Source of the DNA: Novosphingobium aerophilum
Lineage (GTDB): Bacteria > Pseudomonadota > Alphaproteobacteria > Sphingomonadales > Sphingomonadaceae
DNA: 64,000 nucleotides
NCBI RefSeq assembly: GCF_014230305.1
Contig: NZ_JACLAU010000003.1
Location: forward strand, 124,001-188,000
Direction: 5' to 3'
The notes under the pieces are model-generated. The model made no database searches and was not told where the DNA came from. It was given only the letters and a program-made list of their open reading frames with translations. The position numbers and the translations under genes were made by a program. Below, in pieces: positions 16,622 through 26,329 of this stretch. Numbering within the stretch: position 1 is the stretch's first letter; each line of letters starts with the position of its first letter.

Positions 16622-17959
16622 TCAGCAGCTTTCGGCCGCTCTTCGGGGCAGCAGGAGCAGCGCCGCCAGGGCGACGAGCGATCCGGTGGCCATGAAGCCG
16701 GCCACCACCGGCAGCGAGAAGCCGGCCTTGAACAGATAGCCGCCCAGAACCGGGCTGATCGCCGCGCCACCACGGCCCAGGCCGATGACGAAGCCGGTTC
16801 CGCCCGCCCGGTTGGCGGTGGGAAAGCTGCTCGCGACCAGGCCGTAGAGCCCGACGATCACGCCATTCGCGCAAAACTGTGCGGTGGCCGCCGCCAGGGC
16901 CAGCAGGGTGAGGTCGGCCGGACTATGCCCGAACAGCGCAACCGCGGCGCAGGAGGCGATCATGAAGCCGGACAGCAGGACGCGGGTCGGCACCCGGACC
17001 GACAAGGCGCTGTAGAGCAGGCTGCCCGCCAGCCCGCCGACATTGCCCCAGACCAGCACGCTGCCGGCCGATGACGGCGCGAAGCCCATGTCGGCCACGA
17101 TCTTGGGCGACCACTTGAGCACGAAGTAGAAGGTCAGCAACTGGCTGAAGTAGATGATCGTAAGGAGGCCCGTTGTCACGGCCATGCCGCCGCGAAACAG
17201 CTCGGCGATCGAGCTCTCGCGCGCGACCGGATCGACCGGTGGCAACCGGTCGGTGGGGGCGTGGCCCAGCGCCACCAGGCTGCGATTGACCTGTTCGAGC
17301 GTATCGGGACCGCGGCGCTGCAACAGGGCACTGACCGGTTCGGGCACAAGCAGCGGCACCAGCGGCAGGAACACCGCGGTCAGCCCGGCGCCGAGCCAGA
17401 ACACGTCACGCCAGTCTCCCTGCGCCAGAAGCCCGCTGGCGATCGCGCCACCGGCAATGCCGCCCACCGGATAGCCTGCCGCCATGATTGCGACCGCAGC
17501 CCCGCGTGAACGTTCGTTGGCGAACTCGGCGGCCAGGGCATTGATCACCGCCAGCATGCCCCCGATCCCCAGCCCCGTGAACAACCGTGTCGCTGCCAGG
17601 GCCTCGATCGAGCCGACCTGCGTGGTGGCGACCATCCCCGCCGCCATGATGACCAGGCAGGCCATCACGGTCGAGCGGCGGCCGACACGGTCGGCCAACT
17701 GGCCCAGCAGCACGGAGCCGACCATCATCCCGATCAGCTCCATCGACAGCACCACGCCCAGCGCAGGCCGGTCGATCCCCCACTCCTTCGAGATGCCGGG
17801 CGAGGCGAAGCTGATCGACAGCACGTCGAACCCGTCGAGCGCATTCAGCAGCACGCACATGGCGATCGCCACGAGCTGGCGTCCGGTCATCGGTGCCCGG
17901 GCGAGCCGCTGGCGCGGATCGTCCGCAACGGCTCCCGCCCCGCCTGCTGCATCGACCAT
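16622..17959 (-). CDS. MFS transporter, aromatic acid:H+ symporter family
   Basis: A 445-residue, 12-TM major facilitator of the AAHS type (PcaK/BenK-like). The TM1 signature is LLNALDGFDVLSISFASPGI, the loop 2-3 motif is GQLADRVGRR, and a central cytoplasmic loop separates TM6 and TM7. GGGAG-like Shine-Dalgarno bases precede the ATG. Placed between ferA and the vanillin dehydrogenase gene, it probably imports hydroxycinnamates or related aromatic acids with protons. The precise substrate is inferred from the operon. Confidence 0.9.
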   Translation of the reverse strand: MVDAAGGAGAVADDPRQRLARAPMTGRQLVAIAMCVLLNALDGFDVLSISFASPGISKEWGIDRPALGVVLSMELIGMMVGSVLLGQLADRVGRRSTVMACLVIMAAGMVATTQVGSIEALAATRLFTGLGIGGMLAVINALAAEFANERSRGAAVAIMAAGYPVGGIAGGAIASGLLAQGDWRDVFWLGAGLTAVFLPLVPLLVPEPVSALLQRRGPDTLEQVNRSLVALGHAPTDRLPPVDPVARESSIAELFRGGMAVTTGLLTIIYFSQLLTFYFVLKWSPKIVADMGFAPSSAGSVLVWGNVGGLAGSLLYSALSVRVPTRVLLSGFMIASCAAVALFGHSPADLTLLALAAATAQFCANGVIVGLYGLVASSFPTANRAGGTGFVIGLGRGGAAISPVLGGYLFKAGFSLPVVAGFMATGSLVALAALLLLPRRAAESC

Positions 17960-18019
17960 TCCACTCTCCCGCCTGGTTGGATCCGGCTCTTGCCGTTCTC
18001 TCTGTCTCTTGTCGTCCGT

Positions 18020-20134
18020 TCAGCCGGTCCAGATCAAGGCGTCAAGCGCCACCACGCCCTCGCCGGCCGGATGGAGGATCACCGGGTTGAGATCGAGCTC
18101 GCGCAGGCCCGGCTCGGCCAGCAGGATCGCACCCACGGTCCGGATCAGCCGGGCGAGCGCCGCCACGTCCAGCGGAGGGGCGCCGCGATAGCCGTGCAGC
18201 AGCGCCGCGCTCTTCAGCCTGCCCAGCTCGGCCACAATCTGCGTCTCGCTGAGGTCCGGAGTGATCAGGCGCACGTCCTGCAGGATCTCGGCCGTCACGC
18301 CGCCGAAACCGGCGAGCACGATCGGACCCCAGTCCGGATCGTTGCGGGCCCCGACGATCATTTCCACCCCGCGCCGTCCCATCGCCTCGACCAGCACGCC
18401 GTCGAGCCGGATCGCCGCATCATAGGCCGCCACGCTGTCATGCATCGCGGCCCAGGCGGCGCGCACCGCGGCGGCATCCCCCAGGTTCAGGGCCACCCCG
18501 CCGGCATCGCTCTTGTGACTGAGCGCCGCCGCCTGGGCCTTGATCGCGACCGGATAGCGCAGCGCCTCGGCCGCGGCGACCGCCTCGTCCGCCGTGGCGG
18601 CGAAGCGGCCCAGCGGGAACGGGACGCCCAGCGGGGCCAGCAGCGCCTTGGCCCGATATTCCGGGATGACACCCGAGGCATCGCGCAGCCCGGGAACCGC
18701 CAGCGGCGCCGGACTGTGATCGGCGAGGTCGTGCGCCAGGCGCGCACCCAGCCGCGCGAGGGCCCGGAACGCGCGTTCGCTGGTCGGAAACCACGGCACA
18801 CCGCGGGCCCGCAGATCGGCGATGAACCGCGCGGGAATGCCGGCTCCCTCATCCAGCCCGGCGAAGACCATCGGCTTGCCCAGCGGTCGCTCGTCCAGCG
18901 CGGCAAGGATCGCGGGGACCTTGATCCCGCTCGTCACCGGATCGCCCTGGATGATCCCGCAGACGATCCCGCCCACCCGGGGATCGTCGCGCAGGGCCTG
19001 CAGCGAGCGGGTGTAGATCGAGGGCTGGCTGAGCCCCTGCGCGGTGATGTCGAGCGGATTGCTGACCGGCACGAACGGCGGCAGCGCCTCGCGCAGGGCC
19101 GGGCTGTCGGCATCGCCGAGCGGCGCCAATGGCAGTTGCAGTTCTTCCGCAAGGTCAAGCGTCAAGGCCTTGAATGCGCCGGATTCCCCTAGCACCGCCA
19201 GTTCGGGCCGGGTCAGCGGCGCGCAGCGCACCAGGATCTCGGCGATGTCACCCAGTTCCTCGAGCGTTTCGGCGAAGACAACGCCGGCGCGTTCCACCTT
19301 GGCGCGCATCAGCGGGTAATCACCGGCCATGGCCCCGGTATGGGTGGCGGCGCTTTCGCGGGCCGCGCTCGACTTGCCGGGATGGAGCAGCACGATCCGC
19401 TTGCCCGCCGCGCGGACCCGGGCCGCAGCGGCGAGGAAACGGCGGGGATGGCGGAACTGTTCCACGATCATCGCGATGACCGGGGTGTTCGGTTCATCGA
19501 CCAGCCAGTCGACATAGTCCTCGACCGCGGAGCCCGCCTCATTCCCGGTCGAGACGGCATAGCTCAGCGGCAGGTCGCGCGCCTGCAAGGTCGTACCGAG
19601 CACCGCCGCCATGGCCCCGGACTGCGAGACGATCCCGATCGCGGCACGCCCTGCCGGGGCCACGCACTCGGTCTCGACGAAGGTCAGGGGCACCCCGTCG
19701 ACATGGTTGACCATGCCCAGGCAGTTGGGACCTTCCAGCACCATGCCCGCCTCGGCCGCGATCCGCGCGATCTCGGCCTGCTGGGCCAGCCCTTCGGGGC
19801 CCCCTTCCGCAAACCCGGCGGAAAAGACGATCGCCGCCCCGCAGCGGCGTTCGGCCAGGCCGCGCACCGCATCGAGCACCGCGGGCTGCGGTATGGCCAG
19901 GACGGCCACGTCGACCCCCTCGGGCAGATCGGCGACCGAGGCCAGGCACGGGCGCGCGCCGATCGCCTCGCGGTTGGGATTGATCGGGTAGACCGTGCCG
20001 GCAAAGCCGTTGCGATCGAGGTTCCCGAGCACCGAGGCGCCGAGCGCCCCGGGCTTGTCACTGGCCCCGACCACCGCGACCGATTTCGGCCGCAGCAGGC
20101 GCGTGATCATCGCGGCGTCCGGCGTTCCGCTCAT
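18020..20134 (-). CDS. ferA: Feruloyl-CoA synthetase, NDP-forming acyl-CoA synthetase family
   Basis: A 704-residue fusion of the alpha and beta parts of the ADP-forming acetyl-CoA synthetase family. It has an N-terminal CoA-binding Rossmann domain (VAVVGASDKPGALG), a succinyl-CoA-synthetase-like domain with the phospho-His motif (ATHTGAMAG near residue 266), and a C-terminal ATP-grasp domain (IKAQAAALSHKSDAGGV). Sphingobium FerA belongs to this family rather than to the AMP-forming ligases. It would activate ferulate, p-coumarate or caffeate to the CoA thioester. It lies 24 bp after ferB. The family also includes plain acetyl-CoA synthetases; the neighbours decide. Confidence 0.85.
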   Translation of the reverse strand: MSGTPDAAMITRLLRPKSVAVVGASDKPGALGASVLGNLDRNGFAGTVYPINPNREAIGARPCLASVADLPEGVDVAVLAIPQPAVLDAVRGLAERRCGAAIVFSAGFAEGGPEGLAQQAEIARIAAEAGMVLEGPNCLGMVNHVDGVPLTFVETECVAPAGRAAIGIVSQSGAMAAVLGTTLQARDLPLSYAVSTGNEAGSAVEDYVDWLVDEPNTPVIAMIVEQFRHPRRFLAAAARVRAAGKRIVLLHPGKSSAARESAATHTGAMAGDYPLMRAKVERAGVVFAETLEELGDIAEILVRCAPLTRPELAVLGESGAFKALTLDLAEELQLPLAPLGDADSPALREALPPFVPVSNPLDITAQGLSQPSIYTRSLQALRDDPRVGGIVCGIIQGDPVTSGIKVPAILAALDERPLGKPMVFAGLDEGAGIPARFIADLRARGVPWFPTSERAFRALARLGARLAHDLADHSPAPLAVPGLRDASGVIPEYRAKALLAPLGVPFPLGRFAATADEAVAAAEALRYPVAIKAQAAALSHKSDAGGVALNLGDAAAVRAAWAAMHDSVAAYDAAIRLDGVLVEAMGRRGVEMIVGARNDPDWGPIVLAGFGGVTAEILQDVRLITPDLSETQIVAELGRLKSAALLHGYRGAPPLDVAALARLIRTVGAILLAEPGLRELDLNPVILHPAGEGVVALDALIWTG

Positions 20135-20158
20135 GCGCGCTGCCCTCCCCGCCCGCGC

Positions 20159-20998
20159 TCAGCGCGTGACCTTGGTGGCGTCGAAGGCGCCCAGCCCCGG
20201 CTTGAAGGTCTTCTCGTCGAGGAACTGCCTCGTCGCTTCCTTGCGCGCCTCGAGCCCGCCCATCCCGTTGAGCGCCTCCTGGGCGCGGATCAGGTAATCC
20301 ATCGCGTTGTCGAAGGTCATTTCGGCCATGCGACGCATCGCCCACTTGGTGGCGCGCAGCGCATTGGGATCCTTCTTGAGCAGGACCTGGGCGATTTCCG
20401 TGACCCGGGCGTGAAGCTGGTCGGCGGGAACGCTCTCGGTCACCAGTCCCTGTTCGGCGGCCTGTTTGCCAGTGAGGTTCTCTCCCATCATCGCGTGATA
20501 GATCGCCTTGCGGAACGGCATCAGCTCCTGCGCGACCTTGCTGGCCCCGCCGCCAGGGAGGATGCCCCAGTTGATTTCCGAAAGGCCGAACGTGGCATCA
20601 TCGGCGGCCACCACGATGTCGAGCGCATGCAGCGGCCCATAGGCGCCACCGAAGGCCCAGCCGTTGACCATGCCGATCGTGGGCTTTTCGTACCAGCGCA
20701 GCCGGTCCCACCAGCCATAGGCCTCACGCTGGCTCTTGCGGATCGCGCCGATCCCCAGGGCCTCGTTCTCGCGGAAGTACTCCTTCAGGTCCATGCCCGC
20801 CGAAAAGGCGTCACCCTCGCCGGTCAGCACCAGCACGCCCACATCCTCGCGGAACTCCAGGCTTTCCAGCACCCGCAGCATCTGGCGGTTGAGCTTGGGG
20901 CTCATGCAATTGCGCTTTTCCGGACGGTTGTAGGACACCCAGGCGATCCGGTCCTCGACCCGGACGGCAACGGTATCCTCTTCGGCGCGATCGGTCAT
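20159..20998 (-). CDS. ferB: Feruloyl-CoA hydratase/lyase (vanillin-forming)
   Basis: A 279-residue crotonase-fold enzyme. It shares with known hydroxycinnamoyl-CoA hydratase/lyases the blocks NRPEKRNCMSPKLNR, SAGMDLKEYFRE, MVNGWAFGGAYGP and FGLSEINWGILPGG. These include the catalytic Glu of GLSEINWG and the active-site Tyr in the DLKEYFRE helix. It hydrates feruloyl-CoA and cleaves the product to vanillin and acetyl-CoA. The ATG at 20998 has GGGGAG upstream. It is the first gene of the minus-strand operon, reading from a promoter embedded in two dyads that face the marR gene. Confidence 0.92.
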   Translation of the reverse strand: MTDRAEEDTVAVRVEDRIAWVSYNRPEKRNCMSPKLNRQMLRVLESLEFREDVGVLVLTGEGDAFSAGMDLKEYFRENEALGIGAIRKSQREAYGWWDRLRWYEKPTIGMVNGWAFGGAYGPLHALDIVVAADDATFGLSEINWGILPGGGASKVAQELMPFRKAIYHAMMGENLTGKQAAEQGLVTESVPADQLHARVTEIAQVLLKKDPNALRATKWAMRRMAEMTFDNAMDYLIRAQEALNGMGGLEARKEATRQFLDEKTFKPGLGAFDATKVTR

Positions 20999-21027
20999 GA
21001 CACTCCCCGGCAGTTGTGATGGCAATT

Positions 21028-21066
21028 GCTATGATTCATAGCTTTCAATCTGCTATAGTCAATAGC
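21028..21066. promoter_or_regulatory. Two tandem dyads, probable MarR operators of the ferulate operon
   Basis: GCTATGATTCATAGC (21028-21042, perfect dyad about the central base) and GCTATAGTCAATAGC (21052-21066, GCTAT-N5-ATAGC) share outer half-sites, with centres 24 bp apart. They occupy the 94-bp gap between ferB and marR. Size and form fit MarR-family operators. In Sphingobium the orthologous repressor (FerC) is released by hydroxycinnamoyl-CoA; the same is inferred here. Confidence 0.75.
21035..21062 (-). promoter_or_regulatory. Predicted sigma-70 type promoter of the ferB operon
   Basis: On the minus strand, TTGACT (21062-21057) and TATGAA (21040-21035) are separated by 16 bp. The -35 box lies in the upstream dyad and the -10 box in the downstream dyad, so a bound repressor would block RNA polymerase directly. 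The -10 box matches 4 of 6 consensus bases. Confidence 0.55.
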
Positions 21067-21092
21067 GTTCGGGACAGTTAGGAAGAGGGCCC

Positions 21093-21575
21093 ATGACGGA
21101 CCACGCCAAGCCCCTGCCGAACCCGGAGCTGCGGGACCATGACCCGCCGGCCGCCGACCCTTGGCCGGACGATCCGCTGGCCGCCCTGCCCGGTTATCTG
21201 CTGCGCCGGGCCGCCAACGCGATGATGGCCGAACTGGCGACGCGCCTGACCGCCCTGGACCTGCGCATTTCGGAAGCGACGGTGCTGTTGCTGCTGGGCG
21301 GCCGGGAGGACCTGACCTCGGCCGACATCGGCAAGGCGCTCGATATCCAGCGGGCCAACATGGTCCCGCTGCTGGCCCGGCTCGAGACCGCCGGGCTGAT
21401 CCGGCGTGAGCCGATCAACCGCAAATCGCAGGCGATCCTGCTGACCGAGGCAGGGCAGGATCGCCTCGCCCGGGTCCGCGAGGTGACCGACCGGTTCGAG
21501 CGTGACCTGCTCGATCGGGTTCCCGACGCCCATCGCGCTCACCTGGTCCCCGCGTTGCGAGCACTCAGCGGCTAG
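21093..21575 (+). CDS. MarR-family repressor of the ferulate operon (FerC-like)
   Basis: A 160-residue winged-helix regulator. The recognition region is [29 protein letters not shown] and the wing is [19 protein letters not shown] strong AGGAAGAGGG precedes the ATG. It is divergent from ferB, 94 bp away, and the two dyads between them are its likely operators. The matching gene in Sphingobium, ferC, encodes the repressor of ferBA that responds to CoA thioesters of hydroxycinnamates. By analogy this protein also represses its own gene. Confidence 0.88.
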   Translation: MTDHAKPLPNPELRDHDPPAADPWPDDPLAALPGYLLRRAANAMMAELATRLTALDLRISEATVLLLLGGREDLTSADIGKALDIQRANMVPLLARLETAGLIRREPINRKSQAILLTEAGQDRLARVREVTDRFERDLLDRVPDAHRAHLVPALRALSG

Positions 21576-21738
21576 CCGGCCCAGCAAAAAATCAGCAAAC
21601 TTCCGGAGAGAAATCGGGTTTGATCGATTTCCCCGATTACTGTCAGGGAAGCTTTCCATTGGGCAGGCCTGCCCCCGGCGGGATAGCCCACCCGTCTGCC
21701 CGGCCCAGACCGGGCCCGGACAGGAGGAGAGACATCCC

Positions 21739-23952
21739 ATGAAAGCAACCCGGTTCGCGCTGCTCGCGCTGGCCCTGACCGCCTCACCGCTGGCGCTGAC
21801 GGCTCCGGCCGCCGCCCAGGCACAGGCGGCTGCCGAAAAGGAATGGTGGCCCAGCAAGCTCGACCTTTCGGCGCTGCGTCAGCACGAGGCCAAGGCCAAC
21901 CCCTATGGTCCGGACTTCGACTATGCGCGCGAGTTCGCGACGCTCGATCTCGATGCGGTGAAGGCCGATCTGCGCAAGGTGCTGACCACCTCGCAGCCCT
22001 GGTGGCCCGCCGACTATGGCCACTATGGCCCGTTCTTCATCCGCATGGCCTGGCACAGCGCCGGCACTTACCGCGCCGGCGACGGGCGCGGCGGCTCGGA
22101 CGGCGGCGAGATGCGGTTCGAACCGCTCAACTCGTGGCCGGACAACGTCAACCTCGACAAGGCCCGCCGCCTCGTCTGGCCGATCAAGCAGAAGTACGGC
22201 CGCAAGCTGTCGTGGGGTGACCTGATGATCCTGGCGGGCAACGTCGCGATGGAGGACATGGGCTTCAAGACCCTTGGCTTCGCGGCCGGGCGGGTCGACG
22301 CGTGGCAGCCCGACCTGGTGTTCTGGGGCCCGGAAGCAAAGCTGCTCGCCGATGAGCGGCGCGATGCCAAGGGCAACCTCAAGGGCCCGCTCGCCGCGAC
22401 CCAGATGGGGCTGATCTACGTCAATCCCGAAGGCCCGAACGGCAACCCCGATCCGCTGCTCGCCGCAGCCGACATCCGCCGGGCCTTCGGCGCGATGAAC
22501 ATGAGCGATGAGGAAACTGCGGCGCTGATCGCCGGTGGGCACACCTTCGGCAAGGCCCACGGGGCGCGCAAGCCCGAGGGCTGCGTGGCGGCCGACCCTG
22601 GTCAGGCCAAGATCGAGCAGCAGGGCCTCGGCTGGGCCAACAGCTGCGGCAAGGGCAAGGCCGAGGACACGGTCAGCAGCGGACTGGAAGGCGCCTGGTC
22701 GGCCAATCCGATCGCCTTCACCACCCAGTACCTCGACAACCTCTACGGGTTCGAATGGGTCAAGACCAAGAGCCCGGCCGGTGCGACCCAGTGGATCCCC
22801 AAGGACCCCAAGGCGGCCAACCTGGTGCCCGACGCCCACCTCCCCGGTGTGCGCCACGCCCCGATCATGTTCACCACCGACATCGCCCTGCGCGAGGACC
22901 CGGGCTTCCGCAAGATCACCATGGCGTGGAAGAAGAACCCGCAGCTCTTCGCCGATGCGTTCGCCCGCGCCTGGTTCAAGCTGACTCACCGAGACATGGG
23001 GCCCCAGGCCCGCTACCTGGGCAAGGACGCGCCCAAGGTGAGCTTCGCCTGGCAGGATCCGCTGCCCAAGGCCGACTATGCGGCGATCGACGCCGCCGAC
23101 ATCGGCAAGTTGAAGGAGGCCATCGCCGGCGCGGGCCTGACCACGCCGGAACTGGTCCGCACGGCCTGGGCGGCGGCGTCTACCTTCCGCTCGACCGACA
23201 TGCGCGGCGGCGCCAACGGCGCGCGGCTGCGGCTTGATCCGCAGCGCGGCTGGGCGGTCAACGATCCGCAGGAACTGACCAAGGTGGTCACGGCGCTCGA
23301 CGGCATCCGCACTGCCTTCAACAAGGCTGCCGGCGGCGGCAAGCAGGTCAGCCTGGCGGACCTGATCGTGCTGGGCGGGACTGTCGGGATCGAGCGGGCC
23401 GCCAAGGCCGCCGGGCAGGACGTGACCGTGCCGTTCACCCCGGGCCGGGTCGACGCCACCCAGGCGCAGACCGATGTCGCCAACTTCGCGGTGCTCGAAC
23501 CCAAGGCCGACGGCTTCCGCAACTACTACAGCGCGGAGGCTCATTACGGCCCGGTCGAGGCCCTGGTCGACAAGGCCGACAGCCTGGACCTCACCGTGCC
23601 CGAAATGACCGTGCTGGTCGGCGGAATGCGGGCGCTCGGCGCCAACGCCGGGGGCTCGACCGCGGGCGTGCTCACCACCCGCCCGGGCACGCTGAGCAAC
23701 GACGTGTTCGTCAACCTGCTGTCGATGGACACGGTGTGGAGCAAGTCGGCATCCGCGCCGGGCCTCTACGAGGGCAAGGACCGCACCACGGGCGCGACGA
23801 AGTGGACCGCCACCCCGGTCGACCTCGTGTTCGGCTCCAATTCCGAGCTGCGCGCCGTGGCCGAGGTCTATGCCTCGGACGACGCCAAGTCCAAGTTCGT
23901 GACCGATTTCGTCGCGGCCTGGACCAAGGTGATGAACGCCGACCGGTTCTGA
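21739..23952 (+). CDS. katG: Catalase-peroxidase with signal peptide
   Basis: A 737-residue, two-domain haem enzyme that destroys hydrogen peroxide. Distal residues are Arg102, Trp105 and His106 ([13 protein letters not shown]) and the proximal ligand is His268 ([10 protein letters not shown]). Tyr227 (GLIYVNPEG) and Met253 are correctly spaced to form the Met-Tyr-Trp adduct with Trp105. Unlike most KatG, it starts with a clear signal peptide (about residues 1-27, ending in PAAAQAQA), so it is predicted periplasmic. The ATG has GGAGGAGA upstream. It follows marR by 163 bp and probably has its own promoter; a strong terminator follows. Confidence 0.96.
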   Translation: MKATRFALLALALTASPLALTAPAAAQAQAAAEKEWWPSKLDLSALRQHEAKANPYGPDFDYAREFATLDLDAVKADLRKVLTTSQPWWPADYGHYGPFFIRMAWHSAGTYRAGDGRGGSDGGEMRFEPLNSWPDNVNLDKARRLVWPIKQKYGRKLSWGDLMILAGNVAMEDMGFKTLGFAAGRVDAWQPDLVFWGPEAKLLADERRDAKGNLKGPLAATQMGLIYVNPEGPNGNPDPLLAAADIRRAFGAMNMSDEETAALIAGGHTFGKAHGARKPEGCVAADPGQAKIEQQGLGWANSCGKGKAEDTVSSGLEGAWSANPIAFTTQYLDNLYGFEWVKTKSPAGATQWIPKDPKAANLVPDAHLPGVRHAPIMFTTDIALREDPGFRKITMAWKKNPQLFADAFARAWFKLTHRDMGPQARYLGKDAPKVSFAWQDPLPKADYAAIDAADIGKLKEAIAGAGLTTPELVRTAWAAASTFRSTDMRGGANGARLRLDPQRGWAVNDPQELTKVVTALDGIRTAFNKAAGGGKQVSLADLIVLGGTVGIERAAKAAGQDVTVPFTPGRVDATQAQTDVANFAVLEPKADGFRNYYSAEAHYGPVEALVDKADSLDLTVPEMTVLVGGMRALGANAGGSTAGVLTTRPGTLSNDVFVNLLSMDTVWSKSASAPGLYEGKDRTTGATKWTATPVDLVFGSNSELRAVAEVYASDDAKSKFVTDFVAAWTKVMNADRF

Positions 23953-23977
23953 ACCGGGCCCCGCGTTGAACGAAAGT

Positions 23978-24009
23978 CGGCGGTCGGGCGCAAGCCTGGC
24001 CGCCGTTTT
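23978..24009 (+). terminator. Rho-independent terminator of katG
   Basis: A 12-bp stem (CGGCGGTCGGGC / GCCTGGCCGCCG, with two G-T pairs) closes on a GCAA tetraloop and is followed by TTTT. It starts 25 bp after the katG stop codon. Confidence 0.85.
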
Positions 24010-24235
24010 CGCTTCCGCCGCCGGTCTTCCCGGTGCTCGATCGGGAGACCCCGGCGGGCGGCGTCGTGACCCAGAACAGTCCGACCGTTGCCGTCCGAGC
24101 GCCGCGTCCCACCCTCGCCCCGAACCTGGCCCAAAGCCTGGCCTGCCCTGCCGAGGGTGGCAAATTTGGCCTTCGCCCAGCCCCGCCAGGTGCTATAGCC
24201 TTGGCAAGACAGCATAAGCGTTCGGGAGATGGGTC

Positions 24236-25381
24236 ATGAAGGCAGCCATCAACAGGATCACGGCAGTTCTGGCATCGATCGGCCTGGGGATCAGTCCGGT
24301 CCAGGCCCAGTCGGCCGACACGGTGCAGGATCTGCTCGGCCAGAAACAGTCCGAAGGGGAAGCCGCGTTGAAATCCCGCGGTTTCCAGACCGCGCAGACC
24401 AATGCCCGGGCGGCGGGGGGCGTGTACTACTGGTGGAACCCGAAGACCAAGAAATGCATCCGGGTCGCCACGGTCAACGGCCTGTACTCCTCGATCACCA
24501 ACGCCAGCAACAAGGACTGCGGTTACGACAGCAAGGGCGATACCCTGGCGGTCGCCGCGGTGCTGGGGGCAGCGGCGCTGGGGGCCATCCTGTTGTCGCA
24601 GAAGGACAAGGACAAGCCCGATCAATCCGGTCAGGTCATGCGTCCGCCCCACCCGTCCTGGCAGCAGTTCGAGGTCTATAGCGTCCGGCCCAACGGGCTG
24701 AGCATCTTTGCCCAGCCGGCGACCGGTGCCCCGGTCCTGATGCAGATGGCCGAGGGGGCCATCCTGCAAGGCTATGGTTGCCAGGTCTTCAATCGCGAAC
24801 AGTGGTGCGAGGTCTCTCCCAACCCCAACATGGCCAAAGGATGGGCCCTGGGACGATACCTGCGCCCGACAGGTTCGGTCTCGCCCGGACATCATGCGGG
24901 CGCAACCGCCGCGGATGGCGAGCTCGTCGCCGTCAGTTTTGCGGCGGGCGGCGGAATCAACCTGATGTCGGGCCCCGGCCCGCGCGATCATGTGGTCGGC
25001 CGAGTGGATGCCGGATCAACGCTGCGACGGTACAGCTGCCACAACGCCTATGGCGAGAACTGGTGCCAGGTCGCCACGCTCGATCGGCGCCTGAACGGCT
25101 GGGCCCGCGCCCGGTTTCTCCAACCCGCGCCCGGCCATGGGACCTATCCGGGCTATGCCGGTGAGGCGGGCAGCATCGCGGGCCTGATCGGAATGGACAG
25201 CACCAGGGCCTTCAACACCCTGCGTTCACGCGGGTTTGACAACGTGGAGTCCTTCTCCACCGGAGGCCGGCTCTACAGCGTTTATTACCACAGGCCATCG
25301 CGGCTGTGCGCGCAGACCGCCGCCGAACAGGGCCGGATCATCGATGCCCGCGACATCCTGTCGCACCCCAAGTGCCGGTAA
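24236..25381 (+). CDS. Envelope protein with two SH3-like domains between two related Cys-containing repeats
   Basis: A 381-residue protein of no assigned function. It has a signal peptide (residues 1-24), then a domain (about 30-100) with LKSRGFQTAQ, YYWWNPKTKKC and a final C. A hydrophobic Ala-rich segment (105-123) could be a membrane anchor. Two bacterial SH3-like domains follow (about 140-218 and 225-300), each ending in a W-A-R/G-R-Y/F-L-x-P motif. The C-terminal domain (about 310-381) resembles the first one: LRSRGFDNVE, YSVYYHRPSRLC, final C. GGGAG precedes the ATG. A peptidoglycan or envelope role is inferred from the SH3 domains only. Confidence 0.75.
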   Translation: MKAAINRITAVLASIGLGISPVQAQSADTVQDLLGQKQSEGEAALKSRGFQTAQTNARAAGGVYYWWNPKTKKCIRVATVNGLYSSITNASNKDCGYDSKGDTLAVAAVLGAAALGAILLSQKDKDKPDQSGQVMRPPHPSWQQFEVYSVRPNGLSIFAQPATGAPVLMQMAEGAILQGYGCQVFNREQWCEVSPNPNMAKGWALGRYLRPTGSVSPGHHAGATAADGELVAVSFAAGGGINLMSGPGPRDHVVGRVDAGSTLRRYSCHNAYGENWCQVATLDRRLNGWARARFLQPAPGHGTYPGYAGEAGSIAGLIGMDSTRAFNTLRSRGFDNVESFSTGGRLYSVYYHRPSRLCAQTAAEQGRIIDARDILSHPKCR

Positions 25382-25489
25382 CGGCTGGGTCGTTCCCGCA
25401 AGCCTGCGCATAGCGGACCGGAGGGCGACGGAGGGGAACCGAGGCGATCCCCCAGCGGGGCCCCTCGCAACACGGCAGGTGTGCCAGGC

Positions 25490-26122
25490 TTACGGCTGCC
25501 GTCCAGAGGGTGTCGCGCCAGGGCGCACGACGATCCGGTCCGGCGCGAACATCGGGCGTTCCTGGCCTTCGTCCACGAAGATCGCCCGCGCGCCCCACCG
25601 CAGGTCGGTGATGACGTAGCGCAGGCCATGGGTGCTGACGCCGTAAGGCCCACAGACCGGATCGGGAATGTCGCCGGTCGCCGTGGGCGCCAGGGCGTTC
25701 GGATCGAGCGGCGTCAAGGCATGGAAGCTGGTGGTGCGCGGCGCCGCCCGCACCGCGAGGCTCTGCCAGCGGCAAGGGGCGGCGGGCGGAAGGTGTCCCG
25801 AAGCGATCAGCTGTGCGGTGAGCGATGCGACACCAACGTCCGGGTCCATCGTCCAGGCTTCGACCACGATCCGCGTCACGCGCCCGTTGTGACGCTCGAC
25901 AAAGGCTTGGCGCGTCCGGTCCCATCCGATCCGCCAGGTGCCGGTCCCCAGCCGGCAAACCTCGGTCCACAGCCCCACCCCGGCGGCCTCCTGCCACCGC
26001 CACGTGCACCGACCGGACTGGGTCTGCCATTCGGGCATCGGCGGGCGGGAGGGCTGCTCCGCTGCCACCGGGCCTGTGACCAGAGCGCCGAGCATCCCGG
26101 CCATGATTCCCAGTCGCCTCAT
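25490..26122 (-). CDS. Secreted hypothetical protein
   Basis: A 210-residue protein not recognised as a known family. A signal peptide (residues 1-21, cut after PVAA) is followed by a domain with four Cys (GRCTWRW, TEVCRLG, PCRWQS, PVCGPYG), which suggests two disulfides in the periplasm. It converges on the SH3 protein gene and is not in an operon with it. The coding quality (codon use, signal peptide) supports a real gene. Confidence 0.6.
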   Translation of the reverse strand: MRRLGIMAGMLGALVTGPVAAEQPSRPPMPEWQTQSGRCTWRWQEAAGVGLWTEVCRLGTGTWRIGWDRTRQAFVERHNGRVTRIVVEAWTMDPDVGVASLTAQLIASGHLPPAAPCRWQSLAVRAAPRTTSFHALTPLDPNALAPTATGDIPDPVCGPYGVSTHGLRYVITDLRWGARAIFVDEGQERPMFAPDRIVVRPGATPSGRQP

Positions 26123-26329
26123 CGTGCTTCCCCCAAGCCGAACCGAGCCACGATATCCGTCGCCCCGACGCGCTCTAGCCCATTTCGGCCCGGCGGTCGC
26201 CTGTCGCGAGACGGCCGCCTCCCGCCGCCGGCCGCTGGCCGTACGCGAGCGATGGCCGGTCGGAGGCCTGAACTGGCCTGGCCTGGCCTGGTCTCGCCTC
26301 GCCTGCCCAGCCCCCGCCGCCGTGGCCCG

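Noticed and set aside
26270..26310. CTGG/CCTGG short tandem run near the response regulator end
   Set aside because: Only a few imperfect 5-bp copies in non-coding DNA; no sign of function.
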